From Phyllobacterium myrsinacearum (GTDB lineage: Bacteria; Pseudomonadota; Alphaproteobacteria; Rhizobiales; Rhizobiaceae), in assembly GCF_002980555.1 (NCBI RefSeq), contig NZ_PVBT01000006.1, forward strand, positions 306,846-370,845: a DNA stretch of 64,000 bases. Reading direction: 5' to 3'. The first letter of the stretch is position 1; each line of letters begins with the position of its first letter. A program made the translations under genes and the position numbers. Under the pieces are notes generated by a model. The model had not been told where the DNA came from and ran no database searches. It was given only the letters and a program-made list of their open reading frames with translations. Positions 7,674 through 15,272 of the stretch are shown in pieces.

Positions 7674-7763
7674 CTAGATAATGAATCGAACCCGGAGGGT
7701 CAGTGTCCAACTGCTCCGGGTTCTTTTCATTTCCAGAGTGATAACAAGCGGTCTATACCACAT
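7674..7763 (-). CDS. Tiny ORF copy 3 (29 aa, MWYRPL variant)
   Basis: Encodes MWYRPLVITLEMKRTR followed by SSWTLTLRVRFII. This is the most divergent of the tandem three: Leu4 to Arg and Ser7 to Val, while the basic turn, the W-x-L strand and the 29-codon length are kept. An SD-like CTGGAGGTGAAGCA precedes the ATG. Confidence 0.55.
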   Translation of the reverse strand: MWYRPLVITLEMKRTRSSWTLTLRVRFII

Positions 7764-7863
7764 TGCTTCACCTCCAGTTTTGAGAGCAAGGCCATTGCCA
7801 TGGTCGAGAGGCCCATCTTCTCGATGCACCGGCTGGCTCAGTGCATGCTGCTTCACTCTCAAA
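7764..7863 (-). promoter_or_regulatory. Structured leader of tiny ORF 3
   Basis: The outer arm at 7855-7863 pairs with the arm before the ribosome site. Hairpin B (7804-7824) reads TCGAGA/TCTCGA, where copies 1 and 2 read TCGGG/CCCGA: a G-C pair has become A-T with the loop GATGGGCC unchanged. Hairpin A reads GCACTG/CGGTGC, a wobble-compatible change. Confidence 0.6.
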
Positions 7864-8045
7864 CTCAGGATCACTCAATCCGCAACTTCGCAAATCCCGC
7901 ACAAACAGCAACGAATGCAGGGTTGAAGTTTGAAGGCGGTGTGCATGTGAGAGTTGCGGTGATGGTCCGTCACGGAAGGAGCGGAGAATGCGATCCGGCA
8001 TTCGGCATCTTGATTGCGTCGCAATTGACCGTTTAAAGCGTGACC

Positions 8046-9089
8046 ATGACCACAACGACAAAATCATCCTGGATAAAGCTCGCGGCCGTGCTTGTACCGG
8101 TCCTGCTGTCGGTGCCGCTGGTGCTTGGATTTTTCGGTGCCGTGCATCCAGTTTTCGATGCCTTTGCGCACTTCCGCATGCACCTCGCCGCGCTCATGAT
8201 CCTCACGGCACTGCCGGCCCTTTTCATGGGGTTGTGGCGGGAGGGTCTGATGACCATCATTCTGGCGGTCATGGCCCTGTCGACCGTGCTGGCCCCTGCT
8301 CCCGCACCCGCATCAGCGGGAACGCCGTCAGCCGCGGCGCCATCCAGCCAGCCGCAATACACGCTGCTGCAGTTGAATCTTCGCTTCGACAATGCCGACC
8401 AGACGCAGGCTATCCGTCTGATTGCGCAGCAGAGCCCCGACGTCATCACCCTGCAGGAGGTTTCGGACAGCTGGCGGGCGAAGCTTGCGGCGATCGAAGC
8501 GCGGTATCCCTACAATCTCTACTGCCCCAGCAGCAAACGCATCGGCGGCGTGGCGATCCTCTCCCGCCGCCCCTTTGCGCTGGGCACGACGCCGCAATGC
8601 ATCGGCAACGCCCTTGCCGGCCTCGCACGGATTGATTTCGGCGGACGCACGGCACTGGTTGCCGCGCTGCACCTGGACTGGCCCTGGCCATTTGCGCAAC
8701 CGGATAATGTCGAGGAAATGCGGCCCTATTTCGAACGGCTGCAGGGACCGATGATTGTTGCCGGTGATTTCAATGCGGCACCGTGGAGCCAAACCGTTCG
8801 CCAGATCGCCGCGGCCAGCAAAACCATGCCGGCAGATGGCTTGCGCCCGAGCTGGCTGATCAACGGCACGCTGGCGAAGGCGGCCAGATGGGTCGGCCTG
8901 CCGCTTGATCATATTCTCGTATCAAGCCGCATATCGGGCACGAGCGTCGAAACGCTCGGGCCGGCCGGCTCGGATCACCTGCCGCTGCTTCTGCGGTTCG
9001 CAATCGATGCGGCAGCCGATGACGGCCCGGATTTGCAGACTGTGATGCTTGGCCGCGATGCCACGGAGCCTCTGCTGCAGGGCCAGTAA
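8046..9089 (+). CDS. Membrane-anchored endonuclease/exonuclease/phosphatase (EEP) family protein
   Basis: A 347-residue protein from the ATG at 8046; a GTG two codons earlier is also possible. Residues ~8-95 form two or three membrane helices. The rest is an EEP metal-dependent hydrolase: LQLNLRFDN, ITLQEVSD (metal-binding Glu), ALHLDWPWP, VAGDFNAAPWS, LPLDHILVSS and GSDHLPLL (catalytic Asp-His). The domain probably faces the periplasm. Family members cut DNA, phosphodiesters or lipid phosphates; the substrate here cannot be told. A bidirectional terminator follows. Confidence 0.85.
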   Translation: MTTTTKSSWIKLAAVLVPVLLSVPLVLGFFGAVHPVFDAFAHFRMHLAALMILTALPALFMGLWREGLMTIILAVMALSTVLAPAPAPASAGTPSAAAPSSQPQYTLLQLNLRFDNADQTQAIRLIAQQSPDVITLQEVSDSWRAKLAAIEARYPYNLYCPSSKRIGGVAILSRRPFALGTTPQCIGNALAGLARIDFGGRTALVAALHLDWPWPFAQPDNVEEMRPYFERLQGPMIVAGDFNAAPWSQTVRQIAAASKTMPADGLRPSWLINGTLAKAARWVGLPLDHILVSSRISGTSVETLGPAGSDHLPLLLRFAIDAAADDGPDLQTVMLGRDATEPLLQGQ

Positions 9090-9091
9090 AA

Positions 9092-9110
9092 AGCCCGGAT
9101 CAACCGGGCT
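9092..9110. terminator. Bidirectional intrinsic terminator between EEP and ETF-QO genes
   Basis: AGCCCGG (9092-9098) pairs with CCGGGCT (9104-9110) around loop ATCAA. On the minus strand it is followed by TTTTTA, an excellent terminator for the ETF-QO gene; on the plus strand CTTC follows. Confidence 0.8.
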
Positions 9111-9115
9111 CTTCA

Positions 9116-10783
9116 TCACATGCTGGTATAGACCGGCCCCTCACCGCCCTGCGGCGGCACCCAGTTGATATTCTGGTTCGGGTCCTTGATATCGCAGGTC
9201 TTGCAGTGAACGCAGTTCTGCGCGTTGATCACGAATTTCGGTCCGGTGCTTTCCTCGACCCATTCATAAACGCCCGCCGGGCAATAGCGCGTCGATGGCC
9301 CGGCAAAGACATCGTGTTCCGACGATTTCTGCAGCGCCGGATCCTTGACGATGAGGTGGACCGGTTCGTTTTCCTCGTGGTTGGTGTTGGACAGAAACAC
9401 CGAGGACAGGCGGTCGAAGGTCAAGACGCCATCGGGTTTGGGATAGGCGATCGGCTTGTGCCTGGCTGCCGGTTCCAGCGATGCCGCGTCGGACTTGCCG
9501 TGCTTCCACGTGCCAAAGGGTGACCAGCCGCCGAAAATCGTGTTCAGCCACATATCGATGCCGCCAAGCACCACGCCGCCGACGGTGCCGAGTTTCGACC
9601 ACATCGGCTTGACGTTGCGTACGCGCTTCAGGTCCTTGCCGATTTCGCTGGTGCGCCAGGCGTTTTCGTAGGAGATCAGCTCGTCATTGGCCCGTCCCGC
9701 CGCCAGTGCCTCGGCCGCATGTTCGGCCGCCAGCATGCCCGAGAGCATGGCATTGTGCGATCCCTTGATGCGCGGCACATTGACGAAACCAGCCGAGCAA
9801 CCGATCAGCACGCCGCCGGGGAAAGACAGTTTCGGCACCGACTGCCAGCCGCCTTCTGTGATCGCCCGTGCGCCATAGCCAAGGCGCTTGCCGCCCTCGA
9901 ACGTGCCGCGGATGGCCGGATGCGTCTTGAAGCGCTGGAATTCCTCGAACGGCGACAGATAGGGATTCTTGTAGTTGAGGTGCATGACGAAGCCGACGGC
10001 CACCGTATTGTCCTCAAGGTGATAGAGGAACGAACCGCCGCCCGTCTTCAGGTCAAGCGGCCAGCCGAAGGAATGTTGCACGAGGCCCAGCTTGTGCTTG
10101 GCCGGATCGATCTGCCAGAGCTCCTTCAGGCCGATGCCGAACTTGGCCGGTTCCTTGCCTTCGTCGAGCTTGAACTTGCTGATGAGCTGCTTGGCGAGCG
10201 AGCCGCGCGCGCCTTCGGCAATCAGCGTGTATTTGCCGAGCAGCGCCATGCCGCGCGTATAGGCCGGGCCGTGCGAACCGTCCTTTTCGATGCCCATGTC
10301 ACCGGTGGCCACGCCGATGACCGCGCCGCTATCGTCATAGAGAACTTCGGAACCGGCAAATCCGGGATAAATCTCGACGCCCAGCTCTTCGGCCTTGGTG
10401 CCAAGCCAGCGGCAGACATTGCCGAGCGAAACAATGAAATTGCCGTGATTGTTCATCAGCGGCGGCATGGCAAAATTCGGCAGCCGGACGGAGCCCGCCG
10501 GTCCCAGAACCAGAAAATGATCCGCTGTCACGGGTGTCTTGAAGGGGTGCCCCTCCTCGTCCCGCCAGCCCGGCAGCAGCTTGTCAACGCCGATGGGATC
10601 AACGACCGCGCCGGAGAGAATGTGGGCTCCGACCTCGCCGCCTTTTTCCAGCACGACGACCGACAGTTCAGGATTGATCTGCTTGAGCCTGATCGCCGCA
10701 GACAGGCCCGATGGGCCGCCGCCGACAATCACGACATCAAACTCCATGCTCTCCCGCTCTGGAAGTTCGTGTGTCTCGCTCAT
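9116..10783 (-). CDS. Electron transfer flavoprotein-ubiquinone oxidoreductase
   Basis: A 555-residue inner-membrane-associated enzyme that passes electrons from electron transfer flavoprotein to ubiquinone during fatty-acid and amino-acid oxidation. The start at 10783 is set by TCAGGAGGACTTC. The N-terminus is an FAD-binding Rossmann motif (DVVIVGGGPSGLSAAIRL). The C-terminus carries the 4Fe-4S ligands: YCPAGVYEW and then NCVHCKTCDIKDP. Length and motif order match the family. A palindrome at 10936 upstream suggests control by a LiuR-like regulator; this is inference. Confidence 0.94.
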   Translation of the reverse strand: MSETHELPERESMEFDVVIVGGGPSGLSAAIRLKQINPELSVVVLEKGGEVGAHILSGAVVDPIGVDKLLPGWRDEEGHPFKTPVTADHFLVLGPAGSVRLPNFAMPPLMNNHGNFIVSLGNVCRWLGTKAEELGVEIYPGFAGSEVLYDDSGAVIGVATGDMGIEKDGSHGPAYTRGMALLGKYTLIAEGARGSLAKQLISKFKLDEGKEPAKFGIGLKELWQIDPAKHKLGLVQHSFGWPLDLKTGGGSFLYHLEDNTVAVGFVMHLNYKNPYLSPFEEFQRFKTHPAIRGTFEGGKRLGYGARAITEGGWQSVPKLSFPGGVLIGCSAGFVNVPRIKGSHNAMLSGMLAAEHAAEALAAGRANDELISYENAWRTSEIGKDLKRVRNVKPMWSKLGTVGGVVLGGIDMWLNTIFGGWSPFGTWKHGKSDAASLEPAARHKPIAYPKPDGVLTFDRLSSVFLSNTNHEENEPVHLIVKDPALQKSSEHDVFAGPSTRYCPAGVYEWVEESTGPKFVINAQNCVHCKTCDIKDPNQNINWVPPQGGEGPVYTSM

Positions 10784-10935
10784 GAAGTCCTCCTGAATGC
10801 TATGCCCCGCAAACACTTCGCCTGTGTTTTTCCCATTTGTAACGCAACAATAGCCGTATGACAGAGGCTAGCATCCATTCAAGATGCGGCCAATTGCCCT
10901 CATCCTACGACCATTTCCACAATTTATAAGTTACC

Positions 10936-10951
10936 TTGACGTAAACGTCAA
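10936..10951. promoter_or_regulatory. Palindromic operator-like site TTGACGT-AA-ACGTCAA
   Basis: A perfect 7+7 inverted repeat with a 2-base spacer, 152 bases upstream of the ETF-QO start. It resembles the ACGT-centred sites of MerR-family LiuR, which in many proteobacteria controls branched-chain amino-acid and acyl-CoA oxidation genes including ETF components. I see no gene in the rest of 10784-11209. Confidence 0.5.
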
Positions 10952-11209
10952 TATTTCGGCCGCCTATGCGACGGAATTTCCGATGTTCGGAGACGGAATG
11001 GCGGCTGTGACAGCAAGGGCGGGCAAGAGGCATTTGCCGGTGTCCTTCAGGTGCATGATCGTGGTTCGCCCTTCGACAAGCTCACCAGCAATCCGCAGGC
11101 AGATGGACCCAGTTGCGCCTTTACACATTTCGTTCATACTCGCATCAATTGAAATGTCTCGCATAAAAAACTGCTGGTGGATCGGGGATAACCAACAAGC
11201 GGAGACGGG

Positions 11210-11809
11210 ATGAGATCACTTTGGATGATCTGGACAATGGGCAGCGTTCTGGCTGCCACGATGATTTTCACCCATTCTGCGGCGCAAGAGCAGAAAAAAT
11301 GGACCGTTGGGCCCTATAGTTTTTCCGATGAAATGGGCGGGTTCAGCATCCGTTCGGTCACCGGCACCGGCACGACCGAAGATCCGATCGTCATCACCGA
11401 AGAGCTGAATGATATCGTTCCGGTCACGCTCGTCATTCGCAACGCCAGCGTGGGCCAGCCAGGATTCGCGCCCAAGGGTTTTGGCCTGCTGTTCCATCTG
11501 CAGATCCGGGCCGTCAACGGCAGCGGCCGTCCGTGGCAGGAGTTTTTCTTCGAATTGCAGTCATTGCTGGGGGAGCCGAGTGACTATAGTGACGGGCTTT
11601 CCTTCTGCCAGCCCTGCGACGTGACCGGGATGATTCACTCCAATCTGTTTGCCGCCTACGACGATGATTTCGAGCCCTATGACCGCATGCTGTTTCATGA
11701 TGGCAAGGTAGACCCGAAGGCAAATGTGACGATGGATTTCCCCATTGGCGATTTTACCCCCAAGCGCATATTTTATCTGGTGCAGGAGCCGCGCATTCCC
11801 TCCACCTGA
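11210..11809 (+). CDS. Hypothetical exported protein
   Basis: A 199-residue protein with a signal peptide (residues 1-26, ending HSAAQ) and an acidic, beta-rich mature part: WTVGPYSFSDEMGGFSI, then VTLVIRNASVG, then a possible disulphide SFCQPCDVTG. It ends FTPKRIFYLVQEPRIPST. No domain is recognised. GGAGACGGG precedes the ATG. The coding quality and signal peptide make it a real gene; the function is unknown. It stands alone before the uracil-DNA glycosylase. Confidence 0.7.
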   Translation: MRSLWMIWTMGSVLAATMIFTHSAAQEQKKWTVGPYSFSDEMGGFSIRSVTGTGTTEDPIVITEELNDIVPVTLVIRNASVGQPGFAPKGFGLLFHLQIRAVNGSGRPWQEFFFELQSLLGEPSDYSDGLSFCQPCDVTGMIHSNLFAAYDDDFEPYDRMLFHDGKVDPKANVTMDFPIGDFTPKRIFYLVQEPRIPST

Positions 11810-11880
11810 CCTTGCAATCACGCGCGCAATTTGCGACTTGAAGGGAAGGCCCGCTCCAATCCGGGTTCAAGGATCAGCCA

Positions 11881-12714
11881 TTGCCCGACCTGCGTGAACT
11901 CTTGCACTTTTATGCCGAAGCCGGTGCCGACACACCGCTCGAAGACGTGCCGGTCGATCGCTTTGCCGCCGTGGAGCCCGCCCGCCAGCCTGTTCAGCCG
12001 CCGCCTGCTGCAACGCGCCAAGCCGCACCGCAGGCCGAGCGGCCGCGACCGGAACCGCAACCGGTGGCAGCGCCGGCTTTGAACAAGACCTCCGTTCCCG
12101 ACGACACCAAGATTGCGCTGGCGCGCCAGCTCGCCTCGAGCGCCACGACGCTTGAACAGTTACGCGAGCAACTCGCATCCTTCGACGGCTGCAATCTGAA
12201 ATTCACCGCCAAGAACCTGGTGTTTGCCGATGGCAATCCGCACGCCCCCATCATGTTCGTCGGCGAGGCGCCCGGACGCGAGGAGGATCTGGAAGGCGTG
12301 CCATTCATTGGCCGTTCCGGACAATTGCTCGACCGCATGCTCGCCGCCATCGGCCTTGACCGCACCGGCGTCTACATCGCCAATACCATTCCCTGGCGCC
12401 CGCCGGGCAACCGCACGCCGACGCCGCTGGAAACCGAGATTTGCCGCCCCTTCTTCGAACGGCAGATCGAACTTGCCGCCCCCAGACTGCTAGTTGCCCT
12501 CGGCGGGCCTGCCGCCAAGGCGTTGACCCATGCGCCGGAAGGCATTTTGCGGCTGCGCGGCAACTGGAAGACCCATCGGACCGCAGCGGGCATCGACATC
12601 CCCGTCATGCCGACGCTGCATCCGGCCTATCTCCTGCGCAATTCGGCCCAGAAACGCTTTGCCTGGCGTGATTTCATTGCCGCCAAAATGCAGTTGCGCG
12701 CCCTCACGCAATAA
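11881..12714 (+). CDS. Uracil-DNA glycosylase, family 4-like
   Basis: A 277-residue DNA repair protein removing uracil from DNA. The start is probably the TTG at 11881, preceded by AAGGA. Residues ~30-70 are a Pro/Gln/Ala-rich linker. The catalytic domain has MFVGEAPGREEDLEGVPFIGRSGQLLD (family 4 motif 1), PWRPPGNRTPTPLE and the motif-2 histidine in LHPAYLL. Family 4 enzymes hold a 4Fe-4S cluster with four Cys; here the first CxxC reads C-N-L-K and the KCRPPGNR cysteine is Trp, so at most two ligands remain. Either the cluster is lost or this is a distinct alphaproteobacterial branch. Confidence 0.85.
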   Translation: MPDLRELLHFYAEAGADTPLEDVPVDRFAAVEPARQPVQPPPAATRQAAPQAERPRPEPQPVAAPALNKTSVPDDTKIALARQLASSATTLEQLREQLASFDGCNLKFTAKNLVFADGNPHAPIMFVGEAPGREEDLEGVPFIGRSGQLLDRMLAAIGLDRTGVYIANTIPWRPPGNRTPTPLETEICRPFFERQIELAAPRLLVALGGPAAKALTHAPEGILRLRGNWKTHRTAAGIDIPVMPTLHPAYLLRNSAQKRFAWRDFIAAKMQLRALTQ

Positions 12715-12816
12715 TCCATATGCCATGCCGCAAAACTGGAATGACAGTGTCGTAATTTCCGGCTCTGAAGCCCGGTGAAACCTGTACTTTCCGGTGCAGA
12801 AACGCAGGGTACCCAC

Positions 12817-14064
12817 ATGTTTCGCCAGCTCTTGCCGATCACGGCGTTGTTGACCAGCACCTTTCTGATGCTGACCGCCGGAGGTTTGGCAGGCATTCTG
12901 CTGCCGTTGCGCGCCGGGATGGAAGGCTGGTCGCCGACCACGGTCGGCTGGCTTGGCACGGGCTATGCCCTCGCCTTCACCGGCGGCTGCATTGTCGTTC
13001 CGCGGCTGGTGCGCCGCGTCGGCCATGTCCGCGTTTTTGCCGTTCTTTTGACCCTGCTCAGCATGTCGATGCTGCTGCATGGGCTCATCATCGATCCCTG
13101 GGCCTGGACCCTGTTCCGGGCGCTTGCCGGTTTCTCGCTGGCCGGCAGCTACATGGTGATTGAAAGCTGGCTGAACGAGCGCGTGACCAACGCCACGCGC
13201 GGCATGGTGTTTTCAATCTACATGATCGTGTCGATGATCGGCCTGCTGGTCGGGCAATACATCCTGCCGTTCGGCAATCCGGCGACACAGGCGCTGTTCA
13301 TGATCGGGGCGCTGATCTATGCGGCGGCCCTCGTGCCAACCGGGCTATCCAATGCCCAGTCGCCGCGCCCGCTGACCGAGGTTTCGCTCGACCTGCCCGG
13401 CCTCTACCGCAAATCGCCCGCGGCGATGATCGGCTCGCTGATTGCCGGTATCATTGCAGGCGCGTGGAATTTCCTGTCAGCGATCTATGGCCGCGAAATC
13501 GGCCTGTCGACCTTCGATATCGCCACGATGATTGCCAGCGCCATGATCGGCGGCGCCATCTTCCAGTATCCCATCGGGCGCATCTCCGACTTTGTCGACC
13601 GGCGCTATGTGATGGTGGTGGCCGGTATGGTCGGCGTGCTGTTGTCCGTGACCATGATCATCGTGCAGCCTGTAACCCCCTGGGTCATCTATTCCCTGAT
13701 GTTCGCCTTCGGCACGGTGCTGTTTCCGATCTATTCGCTCAACGTCGCCCATGCCAATGATTTTGCCGAGCCGAGTGAATTCGTCAAAGTCTCGAGCGGG
13801 CTGCTGATCGTCTATGGCATCGGCAGCATGATCGGCCCGCAGATTGCCGGACGGCTGATGGATGTCACCGGCCCCGCCGGGTTCTTCATGACCATGGCGG
13901 GCTGCTATGCGGCCTATGGTTCCTACGCCTTCTGGCGCAGCCTGCGCCGGGCCCGGCAGGTGCCATCCGAGCGGCCGGATTTCGTCTACCGCGCGCCGGA
14001 CAGGCCGCAGACGCCGGAAACCCTTCAGCTCAACCCGGCCATCAGCACGGCCAAGGACGACTAG
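12817..14064 (+). CDS. MFS transporter
   Basis: A 415-residue inner-membrane protein with about twelve hydrophobic helices. The start at 12817 (MFRQLLPITALL) puts the first helix at the N-terminus. It carries MFS features: basic loop PRLVRRVGHVRV after helix 2, and GRISDFVDRRYVMV in the second half. ESWLNERV after helix 4 resembles the YcaD subgroup of sugar/drug transporters. The C-terminal ~40 residues are a polar tail. Substrate unknown. It converges on the EamA gene with one base between stops. Confidence 0.85.
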   Translation: MFRQLLPITALLTSTFLMLTAGGLAGILLPLRAGMEGWSPTTVGWLGTGYALAFTGGCIVVPRLVRRVGHVRVFAVLLTLLSMSMLLHGLIIDPWAWTLFRALAGFSLAGSYMVIESWLNERVTNATRGMVFSIYMIVSMIGLLVGQYILPFGNPATQALFMIGALIYAAALVPTGLSNAQSPRPLTEVSLDLPGLYRKSPAAMIGSLIAGIIAGAWNFLSAIYGREIGLSTFDIATMIASAMIGGAIFQYPIGRISDFVDRRYVMVVAGMVGVLLSVTMIIVQPVTPWVIYSLMFAFGTVLFPIYSLNVAHANDFAEPSEFVKVSSGLLIVYGIGSMIGPQIAGRLMDVTGPAGFFMTMAGCYAAYGSYAFWRSLRRARQVPSERPDFVYRAPDRPQTPETLQLNPAISTAKDD

Positions 14065-14065
14065 G

Positions 14066-15049
14066 TCAGCCCTGCGGCGTCGAGGCCTTGCGCGCCCTCG
14101 CCCGGGCAAGCCCGAGCTGGCGCTCGCGATAGATAATGAAGATGCCGGCACTGATGACGATGACCGCACCCGTCATCATTTCGCTGGACGGAATATCGCC
14201 GAACAGCATGTAGCCGATGACCAGGCCGAGCAGCATCGACGTATATTCAAACGGCGCGATGGTCGACATGTCGGCATGCCGGTAGCTCTCGGTCAAAAGG
14301 ATTTGCGCCACGCCGCCGGCAATCCCGGCCATGACCAGGAATGTCGCCTGCACCGGCGTGGGCCAGACCCAGCCGAAAGGCAGACTGACCAGAGCGATCA
14401 CGCTTGAGGCAATCGAAAAATAAACGACGATGGTCGGGGTGCGTTCGGTCTGGACCAGACGCCGCACCAGCAGCATGGCGATGGCCGCGAGCCCCGCCCC
14501 GCAGAGGGTAGCCAGCGCACCAACGGCCTCTTCGCCGCCGAATTCGCTTGCGCCGGTGAAGAAGGTCATGCGCGGCCAGAGAATGATCAGCACGCCGATG
14601 AGCCCGACAAACACCGCGCTCCAGCGGTAGAGCCGCACCGTCTCGCGCAGGAAGACCGCGCTGCACAATACGGTCAGCAGAGGCGTGGCATAGCTGAGGG
14701 CAATCGCTTCCGGCAGCGGCAGCTTGGTAAGGCCGTAGAAACTGGCGCTCATGGCGCTGACGCCGACAAAACCGCGCCAGAAATGGCTGAAGGGTTCATT
14801 CGTCTTGAACGCGACGTTCAACTGGCCCTGCCACGCGATGAAGACGATGACCGGAAAGATGGCGAAGAAGGAGCGGAAGAACACCAGCTGTCCGGCGGGG
14901 ATGCCATCCGACGCCTTGAGCAGGCTGGACATGCAGACGAAGACGCAGACCGAAGCGACCTTGAGGCCAATTCCGAGCATGACATTGGTGCTGCGCACCT
15001 TATCCGTGAGGGGTGGTCCACCGTCTTTCTGGTGAACGATAGTTGTCAC
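14066..15049 (-). CDS. EamA/DMT family transporter
   Basis: A 327-residue inner-membrane protein with ten hydrophobic helices in two repeats of the EamA fold (for example PAGQLVFFRSFFAIFP, ALSYATPLLTVLCSAVFLRE, and IAPFEYTSMLLGLVIGYMLFGD in the second half). The long upstream open frame is poor coding sequence. I place the start at the GTG at 15049 (VTTIVHQKDGG), preceded by CAAGGAAAACC; the first ATG is 23 codons further in, at the start of helix 1. Substrate unknown; relatives export metabolites or take up small organics. Confidence 0.82.
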   Translation of the reverse strand: MTTIVHQKDGGPPLTDKVRSTNVMLGIGLKVASVCVFVCMSSLLKASDGIPAGQLVFFRSFFAIFPVIVFIAWQGQLNVAFKTNEPFSHFWRGFVGVSAMSASFYGLTKLPLPEAIALSYATPLLTVLCSAVFLRETVRLYRWSAVFVGLIGVLIILWPRMTFFTGASEFGGEEAVGALATLCGAGLAAIAMLLVRRLVQTERTPTIVVYFSIASSVIALVSLPFGWVWPTPVQATFLVMAGIAGGVAQILLTESYRHADMSTIAPFEYTSMLLGLVIGYMLFGDIPSSEMMTGAVIVISAGIFIIYRERQLGLARARARKASTPQG

Positions 15050-15272
15050 GACTGGTTTTCCTTGAGGGAGCGAACGGAGAGAAACAGAATTGATATATCT
15101 GTATAGGTTACTTTGAAGAATCCTTCCAGATACCAATGCGATCACGTTGCATGTTTCAAGCACATACGGAAGTGAACAAAAGCAACAGCATACGCGGAAA
15201 AAGCCGGCCGCTTTGTTGTGCGGCGGGACAAACACGGTTACGGTCCGGCACCACAAAAAGGACAGTTTCCCA

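Larger units (their letters stand above)
6850..7925 (-). repeat. Three-unit tandem array of a structured tiny-ORF element
   Basis: Three minus-strand units have start codons at 6973, 7368 and 7763, exactly 395 bases apart. Each contains, in transcript order: the box CAACCCTGCATTCGTTG or one-base variant (7909-7925, 7510-7526, 7115-7131), a ~100-nt structured leader, a 29-codon ORF and a GAAA-tetraloop hairpin (7645-7668, 7250-7273, 6855-6878). Units 1 and 2 are nearly identical; unit 3 has diverged. No transposase or target-site duplication is visible, so tandem duplication is more likely than insertion-sequence activity. The array fills the amn to EEP interval; 7926-8045 holds no other feature I can support. 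Confidence 0.85.

Noticed and set aside
6850-7925. CRISPR array or insertion sequence
   Set aside because: The repeats are 395 bases long with internal ORFs, there are no short repeats with unique spacers, no transposase and no terminal inverted repeats with target duplications.
10964-11164. 66-codon ORF on the minus strand between ETF-QO and the hypothetical exported protein
   Set aside because: No ribosome site, no signal or domain, and it lies beside a palindromic control region.
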